Assembly (NCBI GenBank): GCA_946886845.1
Contig: CAMPJH010000044.1
Coordinates: forward strand, 1 to 10,342
Direction: 5' to 3'
Source of the DNA: an uncultured Sphingomonas sp.
GTDB taxonomy: Bacteria; Pseudomonadota; Alphaproteobacteria; Sphingomonadales; Sphingomonadaceae
DNA length: 10,342 nucleotides
The notes beneath the pieces are model-generated. The model made no database searches, was not told the origin of the DNA, and was given only the letters and a program-made list of their open reading frames with translations. This document shows, in pieces, positions 1-5,707 of this stretch (position 1 is its first letter; each line of letters begins with the position of its first letter). The position numbers and the translations under genes are program-made.

Positions 1-182
1 ACGGCAAGATCGCCCATCTCGACGGGCTCAACCTCAGCCGCGCCTGGTGCTGGCGCTCGCTCGGCTATCCGCAGCCCGCCGAGGCGCATCTCGAGGCGGC
101 GCTATCGCACCTTGCCGGCGACTATATGGGCGAGCACTGGCTGCAGAGCTTCGCGCTCCTGGCGCTGCTCAGTGACACTTGA
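1..182 (+). CDS. DUF2891 family protein, C-terminal end (partial)
   Basis: The 59 complete codons visible here are the last part of a gene that begins before the window. They read in frame from base 3 to a TGA at 180-182. The peptide contains HLDGLNLSRAW near its start and DYMGEHWLQSFALLAL near its end. From memory these match the conserved C-terminal blocks of the DUF2891 family, whose members are cytosolic proteins of unknown function with helical repeats. No catalytic role can be assigned. The last 14 bases overlap the 3' end of the convergent paaD gene, so there is no room for a separate terminator between the two. The family assignment rests on only 59 residues. Confidence 0.72.
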   Translation, partial: GKIAHLDGLNLSRAWCWRSLGYPQPAEAHLEAALSHLAGDYMGEHWLQSFALLALLSDT

Positions 183-633
183 ATCGGTCGAATGGCTCCA
201 GGCAGGAATCGCAGCGCCACTGCGCCTTGCACGGAGTCGAGCCGAAGCGGCTGACTTCGTGGGTTTCCATCGACCCGCACTGCGGACAGGCGGTTTTCGC
301 ATTGGGGTCGGGCGGGGCGATCCCATAGGCCTTGAGCCGCTCGCGCCCGCGCTCCGTGATCCAGGCGGTGGTCCACGGCGGGAACAAGACCCGCTGGATG
401 TAGACATGGTCGAAGCCTGTTTTATCGAGCGCGTCGCGGATCATCTGCTCGATCGCCAGGGTCGCCGGGCAGCCGGTGTAGGTCGGGCTGATCATCACTC
501 GCGGCGGATTGTCGACGATCGCCCGGACGATGCCGAGATCGGTGATCGACAGGGCGGGGATTTCCGGATCGGGAACCCGGTCCAGAACCTTCATGATCGC
601 CGCCTCGTCGAGCGATTTTACCGCCGTCGCCAT
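169..633 (-). CDS. paaD: PaaD-like iron-sulfur assembly protein (MIP18 family) with C-terminal Cys cluster
   Basis: This 154-residue protein has a MIP18/DUF59-type N-terminal domain (about 10-100) with DPE at 22-24, TDLGIVR at 31-37 and TYTGCP at 51-56. A C-terminal metal-binding tail follows, with cysteines at 116, 119, 135, 141, 144 and 153. This arrangement is typical of PaaD (also called PaaJ in some nomenclatures), which helps mature the phenylacetyl-CoA epoxidase PaaABCE. It is the last gene of the hpd-thiolase-paaD operon and starts 9 bases after the thiolase stop. The oxygenase genes paaABCE are not beside it: the next gene downstream is a convergent DUF2891 gene. A more general Fe-S carrier role is therefore possible. 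The family call is firm; the substrate is inferred. Confidence 0.88.
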   Translation of the reverse strand: MATAVKSLDEAAIMKVLDRVPDPEIPALSITDLGIVRAIVDNPPRVMISPTYTGCPATLAIEQMIRDALDKTGFDHVYIQRVLFPPWTTAWITERGRERLKAYGIAPPDPNAKTACPQCGSMETHEVSRFGSTPCKAQWRCDSCLEPFDRFKCH

Positions 634-642
634 GATGCGAGC

Positions 643-1845
643 TTACACCCGTTCGAGCGCCAGCGCGATGCCCTGGCCGACGCCGATGCACATGGTTGCG
701 AGCGCCAGCCTGCCGCCGGTGCGCTGCAGCTCCTCGGTGGCGGTCAGCGCCAGCCGCGCGCCCGACATCCCGAGGGGATGGCCGAGGGCAATTGCACCAC
801 CGTTGGGGTTCACATTGGCCGCGTCGTCGGGAAGCCCGAGCTGGCGGAGCACAGCCAACGCCTGCGCGGAAAAGGCCTCGTTCAACTCGATCACGTCGAA
901 GTCGCCGATCTTGACGCCGAGGCGCTTCATCAACTTCTCCGACGCCGGCGCCGGGCCGATGCCCATGATCCGCGGCGGCACGCCGGCGACGGCGGCGCCC
1001 AGAATGCGCGCGCGCGCTGTCAGGCCGTTGCGCTTCGCCGACTCTTCGCTGGCGACAATGATTGCCGCGGCGCCATCATTGACTCCGGATGCATTGCCGG
1101 CGGTGACCGTTCCGTCCTTGCGAACTATCGGCTTCAGCGCTGCAAGTTTCTCGAGCGTCGTCGCGCGCGGATGCTCGTCCTTGCCGACGATTACCGGGTC
1201 GCCCTTGCGCTGCGGAATTTCGACCGCGACAATTTCGGCGGCGAGGCGGCCATTGGCCTGCGCTTCGGCGGTGCGCTGCTGGCTGCGTAGCGCGAACGCG
1301 TCCTGGTCGGCGCGGCTGATCTGGAACTCCTGCGCGACGTTCTCGGCGGTGCTCGGCATGGTGTCGTCGCCGTAGGCGTCTTTCATCTTCGGGTTGACGA
1401 AGCGCCAGCCGATGGTGGTGTCGTAAATCTCGGCGCGTCGGTCGAACGGCTGCGTCGCTTTGGGCATGACGAACGGCGCCCGACTCATGCTTTCGCTGCC
1501 GCCGGCGATGATCAGATCGGAATCGCCGCCGCGGATCGCCCGCGCCGCCATCGCCACCGCGTCGAGACCGGAACCGCACAGCCGGTTGAGGGTCACCCCG
1601 CCCGAGCTGTCCGGAAGTCCGGCGAGCAGGCCAGCCATTCGCGCCACGTTGCGATTGTCCTCGCCGGCCTGGTTGGCGCAGCCTAGGATCACGTCGTCGA
1701 GATCGGCCCAGTCGACGCCGGGGTTGCGGTCGATCAAAGCCCTGATCGGAATCGCGGCGAGGTCGTCCGCGCGGACGCCGCTGAGAGCGCCGCCGTAACG
1801 GCCGATCGGCGTTCGGACATAGTCGCAGATATAGGCTTCGGTCAG
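643..1845 (-). CDS. pcaF: 3-oxoadipyl-CoA thiolase (PcaF/PaaJ type acetyl-CoA acyltransferase), likely CTG start
   Basis: This is a 400-residue thiolase that cleaves 3-oxoadipyl-CoA to succinyl-CoA and acetyl-CoA at the end of aromatic degradation. The nucleophile Cys90 lies in NRLCGSGLDAV, the active-site His356 in GGAIALGHPLG, and the second catalytic Cys386 in CIGVGQG; these positions and the length fit PcaF-type enzymes. The usual N-terminus, TEAYICDYVRTPIGRYGG, is encoded here but no ATG, GTG or TTG precedes it. The codon in the expected Met position is CTG (1845-1843). It overlaps the hpd stop by four bases (CTGA), with a run of four G six bases upstream. The first conventional start, a TTG at 1737, would remove 36 conserved residues, so I chose CTG. 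Acetoacetyl-CoA thiolase is a less likely alternative, because the N-terminus and length favour the oxoadipyl group. Confidence 0.88.
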   Translation of the reverse strand: MTEAYICDYVRTPIGRYGGALSGVRADDLAAIPIRALIDRNPGVDWADLDDVILGCANQAGEDNRNVARMAGLLAGLPDSSGGVTLNRLCGSGLDAVAMAARAIRGGDSDLIIAGGSESMSRAPFVMPKATQPFDRRAEIYDTTIGWRFVNPKMKDAYGDDTMPSTAENVAQEFQISRADQDAFALRSQQRTAEAQANGRLAAEIVAVEIPQRKGDPVIVGKDEHPRATTLEKLAALKPIVRKDGTVTAGNASGVNDGAAAIIVASEESAKRNGLTARARILGAAVAGVPPRIMGIGPAPASEKLMKRLGVKIGDFDVIELNEAFSAQALAVLRQLGLPDDAANVNPNGGAIALGHPLGMSGARLALTATEELQRTGGRLALATMCIGVGQGIALALERV

Positions 1846-2930
1846 ATGACGCCCCGTCGCATCTGGTCGAGCTCGATCGATTCGAACAGAGCCTTGAAAT
1901 TGCCCTCGCCGAAGCCCTCATTGCCCTTGCGCTGAATGATCTCGAAGAAGATCGGGCCGATCACGTTCTGGGTGAAGATCTGCAGCAGCAGGCCCTGCCC
2001 TTCGGTCGGCGCGCCGTCCATCAGGATGCGCCGCTTCTCGAGCTCGGCAAGGTCTTCGTCATGGCCCTCGATGCGCTCGGGAAGCAGCTCGTAATAAGTG
2101 TCGGGCGTGTCCTGGAAGGGAATGCCACGGCCGCGAAGCACGTCGACCGCCTCGTAGATGTCGGTGGTGCCAAGGGCGATGTGCTGGATGCCCTCGCCTT
2201 TATATTCGCGAAGGAACTCCTCGATCTGGCTCTTGTCGTCCTGGCTCTCGTTGAGCGGGATTCGGATCTTGCCGCAGGGCGACGTCATCGCCTTGGAGAA
2301 CAGGCCGGTGACTTTGCCTTCGATGTCGAAATATCGGATCTGGCGGAAGTTGAAGAGCCGCTCATAGAAATCGGCCCAGGTCGCCATGTTGCCGCGATTC
2401 ACATTGTGGGTCAGGTGGTCGATGTAGGTGAGCTTCGAATCCGCTCCGGCCATCCGCTGTTGCCAGTCGGGATGGAAGTCAAAGTCGACCTCGTAGATCG
2501 ATCCGCCGTCGCCATACTGGTCGACGAAGAACAGGCGCGATCCGCCGATACCTTCGATTGCCGGGATGTGGAGCTCGCCGTCGCCCTTCCGCACCTCGAC
2601 ATCGGTCGCGCCGAGGCGGAGCGCGCGGTCATGGGCGGCCTTGGCGTCCTTGACTCGGAAAGCCATCGCGCAGGCGCTCGGGCCATGCGCCTGGGCATAA
2701 TCCTCGGCGTAGCTTCCCGGCTCGGCATTGATGATGAAGTTGCAGTCGCCCTGTTTGTGCAGCGTGACGTTCTTGCTCTTGTGGCGGGCGACTTCGGGGA
2801 AGCCCATTTTGGTGAACAACGACCGCAGAAGCTCGATGTCGGGGGCGGTATATTCGACGAATTCGAATCCGTCGGTGCCCATCGGGTTGGCAAACCCGGT
2901 GACGGTCTTCTCCTCCAAGGTGGTGGCCAT
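1842..2930 (-). CDS. hpd: 4-hydroxyphenylpyruvate dioxygenase
   Basis: This 362-residue Fe(II) enzyme converts 4-hydroxyphenylpyruvate and O2 to homogentisate and CO2, the committed step of tyrosine catabolism. It has the two-barrel vicinal-oxygen-chelate fold. The C-terminal half carries the iron ligands His172 (in YIDHLTHNV), His250 (in GIQHIALGT) and Glu330 (in FFEIIQRKG), spaced as in known bacterial HPPDs. The C-terminal gate helix region, GFGEGNFKALFESIE, is intact. The ATG is preceded by AAGGAG with a six-base spacer. It is the first gene of a minus-strand operon; its stop overlaps the proposed CTG start of the thiolase gene by four bases, which suggests translational coupling. It diverges from phhB across 175 bases. 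Confidence 0.97.
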   Translation of the reverse strand: MATTLEEKTVTGFANPMGTDGFEFVEYTAPDIELLRSLFTKMGFPEVARHKSKNVTLHKQGDCNFIINAEPGSYAEDYAQAHGPSACAMAFRVKDAKAAHDRALRLGATDVEVRKGDGELHIPAIEGIGGSRLFFVDQYGDGGSIYEVDFDFHPDWQQRMAGADSKLTYIDHLTHNVNRGNMATWADFYERLFNFRQIRYFDIEGKVTGLFSKAMTSPCGKIRIPLNESQDDKSQIEEFLREYKGEGIQHIALGTTDIYEAVDVLRGRGIPFQDTPDTYYELLPERIEGHDEDLAELEKRRILMDGAPTEGQGLLLQIFTQNVIGPIFFEIIQRKGNEGFGEGNFKALFESIELDQMRRGVI

Positions 2931-3105
2931 TGCGTGCTCCTTCGCCGCCCAACTGCGCTCCGCTGGGCCTCATTTCAAGGCGGCGCCCCCGCTTACCTTC
3001 CCTAAAGTCACGCGATGAGCGACCAATTTCGTGGCTTTACCGCAGAGAGCTGGCCATTCCAGCAAGAGTAGGCGATTCCGACGGATGTAGGACAGGAGAA
3101 TCGCA
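2931..3105. promoter_or_regulatory. Divergent hpd/phhB intergenic region with a small dyad
   Basis: This 175-base gap must hold the promoters for hpd (leftward) and phhB (rightward), two genes of the same phenylalanine/tyrosine route. A perfect inverted repeat, GCTGG-N5-CCAGC, lies at 3049-3063, about 43-57 bases upstream of the phhB start, and could be an operator. Shine-Dalgarno sites are clear at both ends: AAGGAG for hpd (2942-2937) and AGGAG for phhB (3094-3098). I could not identify convincing -35/-10 pairs. Confidence 0.4.
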
Positions 3106-3354
3106 ATGGATGCACCGGACGGCTGGGCGCTCGAGGACGGCGGCAAGGCGCTGGTCCGAAGCTTCAAGTTCAAGGATTTCAGCGAGGCGTTCGCCGTCCT
3201 GACTCGGGTCGCGCTGCACGCCGAAAAAGTCGACCATCACCCGGAGTTCACCAGCGTCTGGAACCGCGTCGACTTTCGATTGACCAGCCACGACGCCGGC
3301 GGGGTCACCGACCGCGACCGCAAGCTGGCCGAGGCTATCAACGATTTAGCCTGA
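3106..3354 (+). CDS. phhB: Pterin-4a-carbinolamine dehydratase (4a-hydroxytetrahydrobiopterin dehydratase), short form
   Basis: This 82-residue protein dehydrates the 4a-hydroxypterin released by phenylalanine hydroxylase, so that the cofactor can be reduced again. The family signature is intact: the His-His-Pro-Glu-Phe block at 44-48, VWNRVDFRLTSHDAGG at 51-66 with His62 and Asp63, and a C-terminal helix ending at Leu-Ala. It is shorter than the usual 95-105 residues because the first helix before the GW motif is nearly absent. A TAG at 3088-3090 blocks extension in frame, and AGGAG seven bases before the ATG supports this start. The partner gene phhA lies 1.1 kb downstream on the same strand, separated by a DUF4239 gene on the opposite strand. 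The family call is firm. Confidence 0.94.
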   Translation: MDAPDGWALEDGGKALVRSFKFKDFSEAFAVLTRVALHAEKVDHHPEFTSVWNRVDFRLTSHDAGGVTDRDRKLAEAINDLA

Positions 3355-3365
3355 CGCCGCCGTGG

Positions 3366-4160
3366 CTACGGTTCCGCCCACATCCGATCCAGCCGGTCGA
3401 ACTCGGCCGACAATTCGACGAGGTGCCTGTTGCTGACGCTGAACTCGCCCTTGAACGGGTAATCGACGGTGAGGATGAACAGGAACACGAGACCGAGGGT
3501 GACCGAAATCCCCGCTATCATCACGACGTTGAACCGCGTCGGCGTGAACGCCGATGCATAAGCGACCGTCAATAGCGATCCGACCAGGCCGATCGTCCAG
3601 AGAATGAGCGGTACAGACGTCTGGCTTTCGATGATTCGGTCGTGCCTGAAATCGATGAGGTCATTGAGCTTCCCGAGCATTTCCTCATAGATTGCGCCGG
3701 TCCGATTATCCTCGGGCTGGAGCTTACCGATTTCGTAGAAGACGGTCTGGAGCGCCGCCTCCGTGGTTTCACTACCCATTCCTTCGTGAAGCAGCGGCCA
3801 TTCGTCTTTTGTGACGCTCACGACATAGGCTCTCAGGGCACCGCGTGCCGCGATCGTTTCCGGACCGAAAATGGTCAAATCCTGGTAGAGTTGCGATGCG
3901 GTCGCGGCTTCGTGCGAGACCGCCGCCTTGGCGTCGGAGAAGTCCTGCCACACTGTGACGCCCGCGAAGGCGATCATTATTCCGACATAAGCGGCGACAA
4001 CCTGCATCAGGTTGACCGCAACTTCCTTCTCTTCGCTAGTTGTTTTGAGCCGGAACAGCTTTTGCAGGCCGAGGCTGCTTCCGAGCCCGACCATCAAGGC
4101 CAGTCCAAGGACCAGGATTGTCGATAGCCAGATCGGCAAGTCGTAGAATAAATCGGTCAT
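3366..4160 (-). CDS. DUF4239 (bestrophin-like) membrane protein
   Basis: The 264-residue protein has four predicted membrane helices, at about 9-31, 50-71, 183-203 and 211-232. A polar region of some 110 residues lies between the second and third. The C-terminal block TVDYPFKGEFSVS, just after the fourth helix, is typical of DUF4239, a family sometimes called bestrophin-like. Its function is not established and ion transport is only a guess. I chose the ATG at 4160 because it is followed directly by the hydrophobic N-terminus and preceded by AGGGGG with a five-base spacer. An in-frame start 32 codons further upstream would add a charged stretch with no family likeness. The gene converges on phhB with an 11-base gap and splits phhB from phhA. 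Confidence 0.82.
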   Translation of the reverse strand: MTDLFYDLPIWLSTILVLGLALMVGLGSSLGLQKLFRLKTTSEEKEVAVNLMQVVAAYVGIMIAFAGVTVWQDFSDAKAAVSHEAATASQLYQDLTIFGPETIAARGALRAYVVSVTKDEWPLLHEGMGSETTEAALQTVFYEIGKLQPEDNRTGAIYEEMLGKLNDLIDFRHDRIIESQTSVPLILWTIGLVGSLLTVAYASAFTPTRFNVVMIAGISVTLGLVFLFILTVDYPFKGEFSVSNRHLVELSAEFDRLDRMWAEP

Positions 4161-4293
4161 CCGCACCCCCTGCGGGGAGATTGACCCCAAAAGCGGATCA
4201 TCCGCAACATCTTCGCCGCGGCGGGATGGACGGCAAAGCGTAAACCAGCCGGACATTGATCATTCAGATGCGCGCGGGCATATCGCCCGGGAA
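4161..4293. promoter_or_regulatory. Divergent non-coding region between the DUF4239 gene and the phhA leader
   Basis: This stretch should contain the promoters for the DUF4239 gene (leftward) and for phhA with its leader (rightward). A weak candidate for the rightward promoter is TTGATC at 4256-4261, 17 bases from CATATC at 4279-4284. That would place the transcript start near 4291, at or just before the leader start codon. No conserved protein was found on either strand. A short C/G dyad at 4166-4178 overlaps the DUF4239 ribosome binding site. Confidence 0.35.
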
Positions 4294-4386
4294 ATGAGAA
4301 AATCGCTTGCCTCGATCGATCTGATGCGCGCCGATTCAGCGGCGTCGACGAGCTATTATTACCCGCGGGAGGCCGGAACGACCTGA
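4294..4386 (+). CDS. Putative tyrosine-codon leader peptide of phhA (30 codons)
   Basis: A small reading frame starts at ATG 4294, with an in-frame second ATG at 4324, and ends at TGA 4384-4386. Codons 21-23 are TAT TAT TAC (4354-4362), and the peptide ends Ser-Tyr-Tyr-Tyr-Pro-Arg-Glu-Ala-Gly-Thr-Thr. Three tyrosine codons in a row shortly before the stop recall leader peptides of amino-acid attenuators, such as the Trp-Trp-Trp of alphaproteobacterial trpL. It lies in a divergent gap and is followed by a terminator hairpin just before phhA, whose product makes tyrosine. There is no good Shine-Dalgarno site for either ATG, so translation may start from a leaderless or nearly leaderless transcript. 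Function is inferred from sequence and position only. Confidence 0.6.
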   Translation: MRKSLASIDLMRADSAASTSYYYPREAGTT

Positions 4387-4425
4387 CGCGCATGTAGCGA
4401 CCAGAGCCACCAGCCTCCAGCCCGC
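4365..4425 (+). promoter_or_regulatory. Candidate antiterminator pairing upstream of phhA
   Basis: Bases 4365-4369 (GCGGG) can pair with 4421-4425 (CCCGC). Bases 4370-4373 (AGGC) pair with 4413-4416 (GCCT), and 4375-4376 with 4410-4411. This gives about 11 base pairs with a four-base bulge and one mismatch. The pairing would take up the left arm of the terminator at 4421-4444, so the two structures exclude each other. The left arm begins three bases after the last tyrosine codon. A ribosome at the leader stop codon would cover much of it; one held at the first tyrosine codon would leave most of it free. Read by eye, without an energy calculation. Confidence 0.45.
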
Positions 4426-4450
4426 CAAGCCTCCGCTCGGCGGGTTTTTT
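4421..4450 (+). terminator. Rho-independent terminator acting as attenuator before phhA
   Basis: CCCGCC (4421-4426) pairs with GGCGGG (4439-4444). After one mismatch, three further pairs (4428-4430 with 4435-4437) close a four-base loop. Six T follow at 4445-4450. This is a strong intrinsic terminator on the plus strand. It lies inside the gap between the leftward DUF4239 gene and phhA, ending 24 bases before the phhA start. No rightward gene upstream would need it, which points to conditional termination of the phhA leader transcript. Confidence 0.85.
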
Positions 4451-4474
4451 GTTGCCCGAGAGAAGGACCACCGA

Positions 4475-5244
4475 ATGCTGCAGGAGAAGATCGCACCGAG
4501 CCGGCCGACCGTGCCTTGGCAGGATTATGTCGTCCCGCAAAACTGGGAGCGGTTCGACGACGGGGATCACGCCGTCTGGGACCTGCTGTTTGGGCGGCAG
4601 GTAGAACTGCTCGGAACCCGAGTGATTTCTTCGTTCCTCGACGGGGTCGACCTGCTTCGCCTGTCTCATCCCGGAGTTCCGGAGCTGACCGAACTGAACG
4701 CCATACTCCAGCCGCGCACCGGCTGGCGTACCGTCGCCGTTCCGGGTTTGGTCCCCGATGACATCTTTTTCGCAATGCTGCGCGACCGGGTCTTCCCGGT
4801 CGGCAATTTCATTCGCAGGCGCGATCAACTCGATTATCTCGAAGCGCCGGATTGCTTCCACGACATGTTCGGCCACATCCCGATGCTGGCGAACCATGAC
4901 TTCGCCGAAATGGTCGAACATGTCGGCCGGCTCGGCTTGGCCGCAGTCGCCGCCGGCGAAGGCATCGCGCTGCCCGCTTGTATTGGCACAGCGTCGAGTT
5001 CGGCCTGGCGCGCGAGAATGGCGAGCTGAAGATTCTCGGCGCGGGATTGGCGTCGAGCTTCGGCGAAGCGCATTTCAGCCTGGAGAGCGAGGCTGTCGGA
5101 CGACCGTCATTCTCGGCCGAACGCGCCGTTCGCAGCGCCTACCACCACGACTCCTTCCAGCCGCGCTACCTGGTGTCCCGCTCGCTGGAATCGACGATGG
5201 CCGAGGTGCTGGAGCTGACTCCGGAACGCTTGCTCGCGCTGTGA
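4475..5244 (+). pseudogene. phhA: Phenylalanine 4-hydroxylase, interrupted by a one-base frameshift
   Basis: The gene encodes the pterin-dependent non-heme iron hydroxylase that turns phenylalanine into tyrosine. AAGGA seven bases before ATG 4475 marks the start. The first frame gives HDMFGHIPML with iron ligands His129 and His134, then runs out of family likeness after residue 167 and stops at 5027-5029. The rest of the enzyme continues in another frame, beginning Arg-Leu-Tyr-Trp-His-Ser-Val-Glu at about 4975 and ending at TGA 5242-5244; it includes the third iron ligand. Adding one base in the CCC run at 4973-4975 restores a 256-residue enzyme with 41 residues between the second His and the Glu, the spacing I recall for the Chromobacterium enzyme. 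As written, the product lacks the Glu ligand and should be inactive. It may be a real mutation or a read error. Confidence 0.88.
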
Positions 5245-5247
5245 GCG

Positions 5248-5586
5248 TCAGTCGAGGAGGTCGCCGCTCCGATATGTGCGAGGCGCGGAGACCGCGAGCT
5301 TGGCGCCCGTCTGATCGACCAGGCGGTTCATCAGCAGCGGCGTTTCGAATTCGACTCCGAACCAGCCGCGCTCTGCCCAGGCCACTCGGCCATCGAGCCC
5401 TGTCTTGCCGCACTCCAACCGGACGGATTCGCCCGCTTCGGGTTGGACAGCGGATTCGACAAGCGCGCCGGTGCACGAGATGTCGCGGATGCGTGCATCG
5501 GCGGCGCCGGCGCCGGAATCGATCGTCGCCGACAAGAACACTCGGGAGCGCTTCGGCGCCCGCTTTGGTGCGGTTAGTGGCTGCAT
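5248..5586 (-). CDS. PilZ-domain protein, probable cyclic di-GMP binder
   Basis: This is a 112-residue protein made of little more than one PilZ domain. Both parts of the cyclic di-GMP binding signature are present: RxxxR at residues 9-13 and DxSxxG at 35-40 (Asp-Ile-Ser-Cys-Thr-Gly). The later AWAERGWFGVEF segment fits the end of the PilZ barrel. The ATG at 5586 has AAGGGGGG five bases upstream, and upstream extension would run antisense through the flavin reductase gene, so this start is preferred. The gene converges on phhA with only three bases between the stops. A cytosolic receptor for cyclic di-GMP is likely; the downstream target is unknown. Confidence 0.9.
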   Translation of the reverse strand: MQPLTAPKRAPKRSRVFLSATIDSGAGAADARIRDISCTGALVESAVQPEAGESVRLECGKTGLDGRVAWAERGWFGVEFETPLLMNRLVDQTGAKLAVSAPRTYRSGDLLD

Positions 5587-5707
5587 CGCTGCCCCCCTTG
5601 TTGGATCAGCACGACGGGCGTCGCACGGCGATGCTAAGAATTTGCTAACAAATCTGAACGGGTCGGCCGAGTGGAGCTTTCGGCCGGCTTCGCTATAGGC
5701 TGGAGCG
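5587..5707. promoter_or_regulatory. Divergent PilZ/flavin reductase intergenic region
   Basis: The 121-base gap holds promoters for two divergent genes. Its middle (5631-5656) is clearly AT-richer than its surroundings and contains GCTAA at 5633-5637 and again at 5644-5648, a direct repeat with an 11-base period. TATAGG at 5694-5699 lies so close to the flavin reductase start (5708) that, if it is a -10 element, the transcript would be leaderless. Neither promoter is certain. Confidence 0.35.

Noticed and set aside
112..1290. A 392-codon open frame on the plus strand through paaD and the thiolase gene
   Set aside because: It is antisense to two well-recognised genes, has Arg/Ala/Gly-rich composition typical of GC-rich shadow frames, and shows no family likeness.
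2061..3005. A 314-codon plus-strand frame opposite hpd
   Set aside because: It mirrors the hpd coding sequence on the other strand and has no ribosome site or recognisable domain.
4161..4256. A longer N-terminus for the DUF4239 protein, adding 32 residues from position 4256
   Set aside because: The added residues are charged and unlike the family. The ATG at 4160 has a good ribosome site and directly precedes the first membrane helix.
4970..4985. Programmed -1 ribosomal frameshifting in phhA
   Set aside because: The bases around CTG CCC GCT do not allow re-pairing of the tRNAs after a one-base backward slip, and phenylalanine hydroxylase is not known for such frameshifting.
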